Source of the DNA: Maritimibacter sp.
Lineage (GTDB): Bacteria > Pseudomonadota > Alphaproteobacteria > Rhodobacterales > Rhodobacteraceae
Direction of reading: 5' to 3'
Length of the DNA: 64,000 nt
NCBI GenBank assembly: GCA_011389895.1
Contig: JAABTN010000003.1
Span: 1 to 64,000, forward strand
Shown: positions 59,216-64,000 of the stretch, in pieces
Layout: every line of letters starts with the position of its first letter
Position numbering within the stretch: the stretch's first letter is position 1
Made by a program: the position numbers and the translations under genes
Notes under the pieces: generated by a model
Told to the model about the DNA's origin: nothing
The model's database searches: none
The model's input: only the letters and a program-made list of their open reading frames with translations

Positions 59216-60033
59216 CGGCGCGCATCCCAGGATAGCGAGGCATGTTTGCGGGTGTAGCTTTCGCCCATGAACCCGATCACCAGAAGGACGGTCGAGACGA
59301 TCAGCGGGTAAACCCAATTCGAAAAATGCGGGTTGTAGTTGATGAACGCGAAGCCGCGCGCCTGGTCGATGATGTGAAACAGCGGGTTCCACGTGAACAG
59401 CACCAGCACGTTGAACGGCACCGTGTTGGCCACGAACATTTTGCCGGAGGCGACCATGTTCGCGCGGGTGTAGATCGTTGATCCGACCGTCGCGAACTGT
59501 GGAAACCACGGTTTCAGGGCGTAGAATACCATGCCGATGCCGATGCCCGAATACCAGGCCATCAGGAGCATGAAGAAAACGCCCGACATGCTGTAGATTT
59601 CGACCGGCTTGAAGGCGATGTGGTAGATGTAAAGCACCACCGCGACAGACAGGATCTGGATATAGAGAGCCCCGAGCGAATTGGCGACGATCGACACGAA
59701 GGTCGACATCGGGGCGTGCTGCATCATCGGGCTGGCCGGACCGTCCGCCCCGACGATGGCCGCCATGGATTTGGTCTGGGTCATGTAAAGGAAAATCCCC
59801 GACATGATGAACAGCAGGAAATCGCCGCGGATCAGAGAGCCGCGCAGGCCGAGCACCGAATACATGACATAGAACACCGCAACGAGGATCATCGTTTGCA
59901 GCATGTTGATGAACAGACCCATGAGCGCGTTGGCATGGGATTTTCGCAGCCCATGGACCGTCACATGATAGATGAGCTCGAAAATCCCGACGATCCGGGA
60001 AATCTTGCTTGGTCGTGTCTCGACTCGAAACAT
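59212..60033 (-). CDS. ABC-2 type polysaccharide export permease (KpsM/Wzm-like)
   Basis: The 273-residue protein has six predicted transmembrane segments and the ABC-2 pattern seen in capsule and LPS O-antigen exporters (SHANALMGLFINMLQTMILVAVFYVMYSVLGL at the N-terminus, quoted in part, and NPLFHIIDQARGF near the C-terminus). It would export a lipid-linked polysaccharide, but its cognate ATPase (KpsT/Wzt) is not in this window. The stop overlaps the SH3 gene as GTGA. It is divergent from cysQ. Confidence 0.8.
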   Translation of the reverse strand: MFRVETRPSKISRIVGIFELIYHVTVHGLRKSHANALMGLFINMLQTMILVAVFYVMYSVLGLRGSLIRGDFLLFIMSGIFLYMTQTKSMAAIVGADGPASPMMQHAPMSTFVSIVANSLGALYIQILSVAVVLYIYHIAFKPVEIYSMSGVFFMLLMAWYSGIGIGMVFYALKPWFPQFATVGSTIYTRANMVASGKMFVANTVPFNVLVLFTWNPLFHIIDQARGFAFINYNPHFSNWVYPLIVSTVLLVIGFMGESYTRKHASLSWDARR

Positions 60034-60159
60034 GAAATGATCCTGTGCCTGCCAGCGCCATTTTCACAGGGAAATCTTGCCGTTCCCTTTATTGAGCACC
60101 ATAAGGGGAACGAAGTTTTTTATCAACAACGCCGGTGTTTCCCGGCGAAAGGAGCCGTG

Positions 60160-60957
60160 TTGGATTACGAAGTTCTCATGGGCACGCTGCGGCGTCTGGC
60201 GATCGAGGCGGGCGAGACGATCATGGCGATCTATGACGCGGACGATTTCGAGGTGCGGGCAAAGGCCGACGACAGCCCGGTGACCGAGGCCGACGAGGCC
60301 GCCGATGCCCTGATCCACGCAGGTCTGCGCAAGATGTTTCCCGACATGGTCATCGTGACCGAGGAACAGGCAGACAGTCACAAGGAAACCGCCGATGAAT
60401 TCCTGATCGTCGATCCGCTCGACGGCACCCGGGAATTCGTCAACCGCCGGGGCGATTTCACCGTGAACATCGCTTATGTGAAAGACGGAACGCCGGTGCG
60501 CGGCGTGGTCTATGCCCCGGCGCGCAAACGCATGTTCTACACCGACGAGCGCGGCGCGTCGGTCGAGGAGACGGGCGATTTTCACCCCGACCAGCCCGGC
60601 AATTGCCACCCGATCCGGGTGTCGCATCCCGACAACAGCGCGCTGATGGTCGTTGCCTCGAAATCGCACCGCGATCAGGCCACCGATGATTACATCTCTA
60701 AATATGCGGTGAAGGACATGAAAAGCGCGGGATCGTCGCTCAAGTTCTGCCTGGTGGCGACGGGCGAGGCCGACATTTACCCCCGCCTCGGGCGGACGAT
60801 GGAATGGGATACGGCGGCGGGGCATGCGGTTCTGCACGGTGCGGGCGGCGCGGTCGTGCGCTTTGATACCCATGAGCCGCTGACCTATGGCAAGCCGATC
60901 TACGAGAACCCCTTTTTCATCGCCTATGCCCCCGGCGTGGAATTGAAGAAAGGCTGA
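60160..60957 (+). CDS. cysQ: 3'(2'),5'-bisphosphate nucleotidase CysQ
   Basis: CysQ hydrolyses PAP formed in sulfur assimilation. The 265-residue protein has the metal-binding Lys-Asp pair AKADDSPVTEADEAAD near residue 37, VTEEQ near 68 and the DPLDGTREFVNRRGDFTVNIAYV motif (quoted in part) near 86, then the second motif EWDTAAGHAVLHGAGG near 216. Start: TTG 60160, 5 nt after AGGAG, fits better than GTG 60157 (2 nt). The track's upstream extension is spurious. It is followed by kdsB after 1 nt. Confidence 0.92.
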   Translation: MDYEVLMGTLRRLAIEAGETIMAIYDADDFEVRAKADDSPVTEADEAADALIHAGLRKMFPDMVIVTEEQADSHKETADEFLIVDPLDGTREFVNRRGDFTVNIAYVKDGTPVRGVVYAPARKRMFYTDERGASVEETGDFHPDQPGNCHPIRVSHPDNSALMVVASKSHRDQATDDYISKYAVKDMKSAGSSLKFCLVATGEADIYPRLGRTMEWDTAAGHAVLHGAGGAVVRFDTHEPLTYGKPIYENPFFIAYAPGVELKKG

Positions 60958-60958
60958 T

Positions 60959-61759
60959 ATGCCGGTTCTCATCGTCATCCCGGCCCGCTATGCCTCGTCC
61001 CGTTATCCAGGCAAGGCTTTGGCGGGTCTGCGCGGGGTGTCGGGCGTGGAAAAATCCCTGACCCAACGCTCGTGGGAGGCCGCGATGGCGGTGCGCGCTG
61101 CCGACCGGGTTGTGATCGCCACCGACGACGACCGGATCCGTGATGCAGCTGAGGGGTTCGGGGCCGAGGTGGTCGTGACCTCGGACGGTTGCGCCAATGG
61201 CACCGAGCGCTGTGCCGAGGCGTTCGACGCGCTGGGCGGGCGCTTTGACATCATCGTGAATTTGCAGGGCGATGCACCGCTGACCCCGCCATGGTTCGTC
61301 GAAGACCTCGTCGCTGGACTGAAGGCGCACCCGACCGCCGAAGTGGCGACCCCGGTGCTGCGTTGTTCCGGTCGTGCCCTTGACGGGTTTCGCGAAGATC
61401 GTCGCAATGGGCGGGTCGGCGGCACCACGGCCGTCATGGGGATCGAGAACGAGGCGCTCTATTTTTCAAAAGAAGTGATCCCCTATACCACGCAGGATTA
61501 CGCGCCCGAGGCCATGACACCGGTGTTTCACCATGTCGGCGTCTATGCCTACCGCCCCTCGGCCCTCGCCGCCTATCCACGATGGGAGCCGGGGCCATTG
61601 GAGCGTCTCGAAGGGCTTGAACAACTCCGGTTTCTCGAACGCGAACGCCCCGTTCTGTGTGTCGAGGTCGAGGCGCGCGGGCGTCTGTTCTGGGAGCTGA
61701 ACAACCCGGAAGATGTGGCGATTATAGAGTCTATGTTGGCCGAAATGGGTCTTGAATGA
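60959..61759 (+). CDS. kdsB: 3-deoxy-manno-octulosonate cytidylyltransferase
   Basis: KdsB makes CMP-Kdo for the lipid A core or capsule. The 266-residue protein starts PVLIVIPARYASSRYPGKAL with the CTP loop at residues 6-19 and has IATDDDRIRDAAEGFGAEVV (quoted in part), NLQGDAPLTPP near 103 and FHHVGVYAYRPSAL near 189. It is encoded between cysQ and the GT2, joined to the latter by an ATGA overlap. A Kdo-containing surface glycan is implied. Confidence 0.9.
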   Translation: MPVLIVIPARYASSRYPGKALAGLRGVSGVEKSLTQRSWEAAMAVRAADRVVIATDDDRIRDAAEGFGAEVVVTSDGCANGTERCAEAFDALGGRFDIIVNLQGDAPLTPPWFVEDLVAGLKAHPTAEVATPVLRCSGRALDGFREDRRNGRVGGTTAVMGIENEALYFSKEVIPYTTQDYAPEAMTPVFHHVGVYAYRPSALAAYPRWEPGPLERLEGLEQLRFLERERPVLCVEVEARGRLFWELNNPEDVAIIESMLAEMGLE

Positions 61760-62997
61760 CCACCCCGCCCCCGGTTTCCGTGATTATCGTGAGCCGGGGC
61801 AGACCGGCGCTTTTGCACCGCTGCCTGATCGGCGTGGGTCAGCTTTGGTATCCCGACTTCGAGATTGTCGTGGTCTCGGACCCCGAAGGGTTGGACGCGG
61901 TTGCACCCTGGGGCGATGCGATCAAACGGGTCGCCTTCGACGCGGCAAACATTGCGTCGGCGCGCAATGCGGGGATCAGGGCGGCGGCAGGCAGCATCGT
62001 GGCCTTCATCGACGATGACGCGGTGCCTGAGCCCACATGGCTCACCTACCTCGTGGCTCCGTTTTCCGACCCTGAGGTGGCCCAGACGGGCGGATACGTG
62101 CGCGGGCGAAACGGGATCAGCTTTCAATGGCGCGCGCGGGCGGTGAACCGGCTTGGCGCCGCGCGGGACATTCCGCAAAGCGGCGATGCGCCGTTTACGC
62201 CGGAGCTGGCGCAGGGCGAGGCGATCAAGACCGAGGGCACCAATATGGCCCTGCGGCGATCGGTGATTGCCGACATCGGCGGTTTTGACCCGGCGTTTCA
62301 CTATTTCCTAGATGAAACCGATGTGAACCTTCGGCTGGCGGATCGGTGCACGATGATCGTGCCCACGGCACAGGTTCACCACGCCTTCGCAGCCTCTGAT
62401 AACCGGACCGAGGATCGCGTCCCGACCGACCTGACCGAAATCGGCGCGTCCTGGGCCGTTTTTTTGCGAAAGCATGCCCCCGACGAGATGGAGACCGCGA
62501 CGGATCGCGCGTTTTCCGAGCAAGAGCAGCGATTGCGCAGGCATCTTGACGCCGGTCGCATGACCGCCGCCGAAAAGACCCGGTTGGAGGAAAGCTTTTT
62601 CAGGGGGTTCGACGTCGGCCTGACACGGGATGCGCACCCATCGGATCCGTTGCCTGACCCGAATACGCCGTTCAAACGGTTCGAACACACGTTTGATGGC
62701 ACCAGCGTGCTGATCGCTGGGCGTGCATGGTCGAAGCGTCGGCTTGCGGCCAAAGCCCGGGCGGCGGTCGCGGACGGATCGGTTGCAACGGTCCTTCGGT
62801 TGTCCCCCACCGCGCGCCCCCACCGCATGCGGTTTCACGCCGAGGGGTATTGGGAACAACGCGGTGGCCTGTTTGGCCCCTCCGACCGTGCGCAACCGCG
62901 GGTCCGGCTTTGGTCCTTTTCCAAACGGGTTGCTGCTGAGCGCACAAGAATTGGTATTCTGCGTGAAAAACAGGCAAACATCCCAGAAATTGGGTGA
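61756..62997 (+). CDS. family 2 glycosyltransferase
   Basis: The 413-residue protein has a GT2 fold: VSVIIVSRGRPALLHRCL near residue 8, the DxD-type FIDDDAVPEPTWL near 90 and DETDVNLRLADRC near 181. The C-terminal 200 residues are unusually long, with KRFEHTFDGTSVLIAGRAW and the basic tail RVRLWSFSKR. The linkage is unknown; the neighbourhood suggests surface polysaccharide. It overlaps kdsB by 4 nt. Confidence 0.85.
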   Translation: MTTPPPVSVIIVSRGRPALLHRCLIGVGQLWYPDFEIVVVSDPEGLDAVAPWGDAIKRVAFDAANIASARNAGIRAAAGSIVAFIDDDAVPEPTWLTYLVAPFSDPEVAQTGGYVRGRNGISFQWRARAVNRLGAARDIPQSGDAPFTPELAQGEAIKTEGTNMALRRSVIADIGGFDPAFHYFLDETDVNLRLADRCTMIVPTAQVHHAFAASDNRTEDRVPTDLTEIGASWAVFLRKHAPDEMETATDRAFSEQEQRLRRHLDAGRMTAAEKTRLEESFFRGFDVGLTRDAHPSDPLPDPNTPFKRFEHTFDGTSVLIAGRAWSKRRLAAKARAAVADGSVATVLRLSPTARPHRMRFHAEGYWEQRGGLFGPSDRAQPRVRLWSFSKRVAAERTRIGILREKQANIPEIG

Positions 62998-63107
62998 CCT
63001 CCCGCGCCCCGCGACATATCTGTGAGACGGACCCGGCCCACGGTTCACGCCGCACGAACGGCTTGTTACCCCAAGCCCGGCTTAATGGATTTGAGAGGTG
63101 GAAGAAG

Positions 63108-64000
63108 ATGTCCAAGAAGGTGACCAAGGCGATTTTCCCAGTGGCAGGTTTGGGAACGCGGTTCTTGCCCGCAACCAAGTCGATCCCCAAGGAAATCATG
63201 ACGCTGGTCGACCGGCCCCTGATCCAATACGCGATCGACGAAGCGCGCGAAGCGGGGATCGAGGAATTCATCTTCGTCACCTCGCGCGGCAAGGGCGCGC
63301 TTGAGGACTATTTCGACAACGCCCCGGTCGTCGAGGCCGAGCTTGTCGCGAAAGGCAAGGATGATCTGCTCGATGTGCTTCGGTCGACCAACATGGGGTC
63401 CGGTGCCATCGCCTATATCCGGCAGCACAAGGCGCTGGGCCTGGGTCACGCGATCTATTGTGCCCACCGGCTGATCGCGGATGAACCTTTCGCGGTGCTT
63501 TTGCCGGATGACATCATCACGGGTGAGAAATCCTGCCTGAAACAGATGGTCGATGCCTATGACGAGACCGGCGGATCAATGGTCGCGGCGATGGAGGTCG
63601 CCCCGGAGAAAGCCTATGCCTACGGCGTGATCGACCCGGCGGAACAGGACGGCAACCTGATCAAGGTGAAGGGAATGGTCGAGAAACCGCAGACCGGCCA
63701 ACAACCGTCGAATTACGCCGTGATCGGGCGTTATATCCTGACCCCGGATGTGCTCGCGAACCTTGGGAAGTTTCGCAAGGGCGCGGGCGGTGAGATTCAG
63801 CTCACCGATGCCATTGCCGACGAGATCACCCAAGGAAGGCCGGTTCACGGGCTGCTGTTTGATGGCGAGCGGTTCGATTGCGGCTCGAAGTCTGGGTATC
63901 TTCAGGCGACCGTGCATTTCGGGCTTGAACGAAAAGACCTCAATCCCGAGCTGATGGCCTATCTTGAAGCCGTGGTTGATGCCAAACGGGCTGCGGGCTA
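63108..64000 (+). CDS. galU: UTP-glucose-1-phosphate uridylyltransferase (stop just beyond window)
   Basis: GalU makes UDP-glucose from UTP and glucose-1-phosphate. The 297 codons available begin MSKKVTKAIFPVAGLGTRFLPATKS (quoted in part) with the nucleotide loop near residue 15, and show VLLPDDIITG near 128, MVEKP near 190 and RFDCGSKSGYLQATVHFG near 258. ATG 63108 has the purine-rich GGTGGAAGAAG upstream. The last base pair in the window (TA) could begin a stop codon, and length fits the family, so the gene is almost complete. It is absent from the track because no stop is included. Confidence 0.92.
   Translation, partial: MSKKVTKAIFPVAGLGTRFLPATKSIPKEIMTLVDRPLIQYAIDEAREAGIEEFIFVTSRGKGALEDYFDNAPVVEAELVAKGKDDLLDVLRSTNMGSGAIAYIRQHKALGLGHAIYCAHRLIADEPFAVLLPDDIITGEKSCLKQMVDAYDETGGSMVAAMEVAPEKAYAYGVIDPAEQDGNLIKVKGMVEKPQTGQQPSNYAVIGRYILTPDVLANLGKFRKGAGGEIQLTDAIADEITQGRPVHGLLFDGERFDCGSKSGYLQATVHFGLERKDLNPELMAYLEAVVDAKRAAG

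Noticed and set aside
59394-59409. CACGTG-centred palindrome in the ABC permease gene
   Set aside because: About 11 of 16 matches to parS, expected by chance in GC-rich coding DNA.
58610-60067. 485-codon ORF joining the SH3 gene and the ABC permease region
   Set aside because: The upstream half is a frame shadow of the permease; the real protein starts at GTG 59215 with a signal peptide.

Overview
The window reads as a chromosomal segment from an alphaproteobacterium of the Rhodobacterales (Roseobacter/Rhodobacter type). The evidence is the high G+C content with GC-rich third codon positions, the gene order mnmE-mnmG-rsmG-parA-parB next to rho-maf-aroE-coaE-dnaQ-secB, a rimP-nusA-ylxR-infB operon, and protein signatures typical of that order. 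Almost all of it is core housekeeping sequence. I see no insertion sequence, prophage, CRISPR array, rRNA or tRNA gene. Genus-level assignment is not possible from the sequence alone.

Layout. 1-5.1 kb: a DUF1810 protein, a short unlisted ORF, a ribokinase-family kinase coupled to NADP-malic enzyme (maeB), then galE. 5.1-12 kb: mutS, the heat-shock pair hrcA-grpE, and the rph-rdgB-hemW operon. 12-19.3 kb: the presumed origin region, with parB, parA, rsmG, mnmG, mnmE and rho on the minus strand, two perfect parS palindromes inside rsmG and mnmG, and a 533-bp non-coding rho-maf gap with an A/T tract and DnaA-box-like sites. 19.3-26.1 kb: maf, aroE, coaE and dnaQ, then secB, idi, fxsA, a TimA/Tim44-like gene, mltA and smr. 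26-36.7 kb: a lipoprotein hydrolase, hslU-hslV, a capsule-synthesis-like protein, hemH, an NDUFAF5-like pseudo-methyltransferase, comF-grxC-nitrilase-marR, ubiG, pip and a second methyltransferase. 36.7-42.3 kb: rimP-nusA-ylxR-infB, preceded by a promoter plus attenuator-like leader and closed by an intrinsic terminator. 42.3-53.8 kb: an orphan polyamine-type binding protein, a CLC channel, mutT-argJ, a parvulin, secA, and a pair of envelope genes (a TM-anchored hypothetical and a PstS-OmpA fusion). 53.8-64 kb: radC, dnaJ, dnaK with an RpoH-type promoter, alkB, and a surface-polysaccharide group (SH3 protein, Wzm/KpsM-type permease, cysQ, kdsB, a GT2 glycosyltransferase, galU at the window edge).

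How the genes work together. ParA, ParB and the two parS sites form a chromosome-partitioning module beside the likely oriC, where tRNA-modification enzymes (MnmE/MnmG) and RsmG also sit. The chaperone genes dnaK, dnaJ, grpE, hrcA, hslU and hslV are scattered but share heat-shock logic. SecB, SecA, a parvulin and MltA serve export and envelope upkeep. GalE, GalU, KdsB, the GT2 and the ABC permease point to LPS or capsule synthesis.

No wholly new multi-gene system is evident. The points most worth checking are a shikimate-dehydrogenase homologue whose substrate-binding motifs are replaced, a CLC protein lacking both proton-pathway glutamates, the candidate origin, the rimP leader attenuator, and the conserved-looking envelope pair behind secA.
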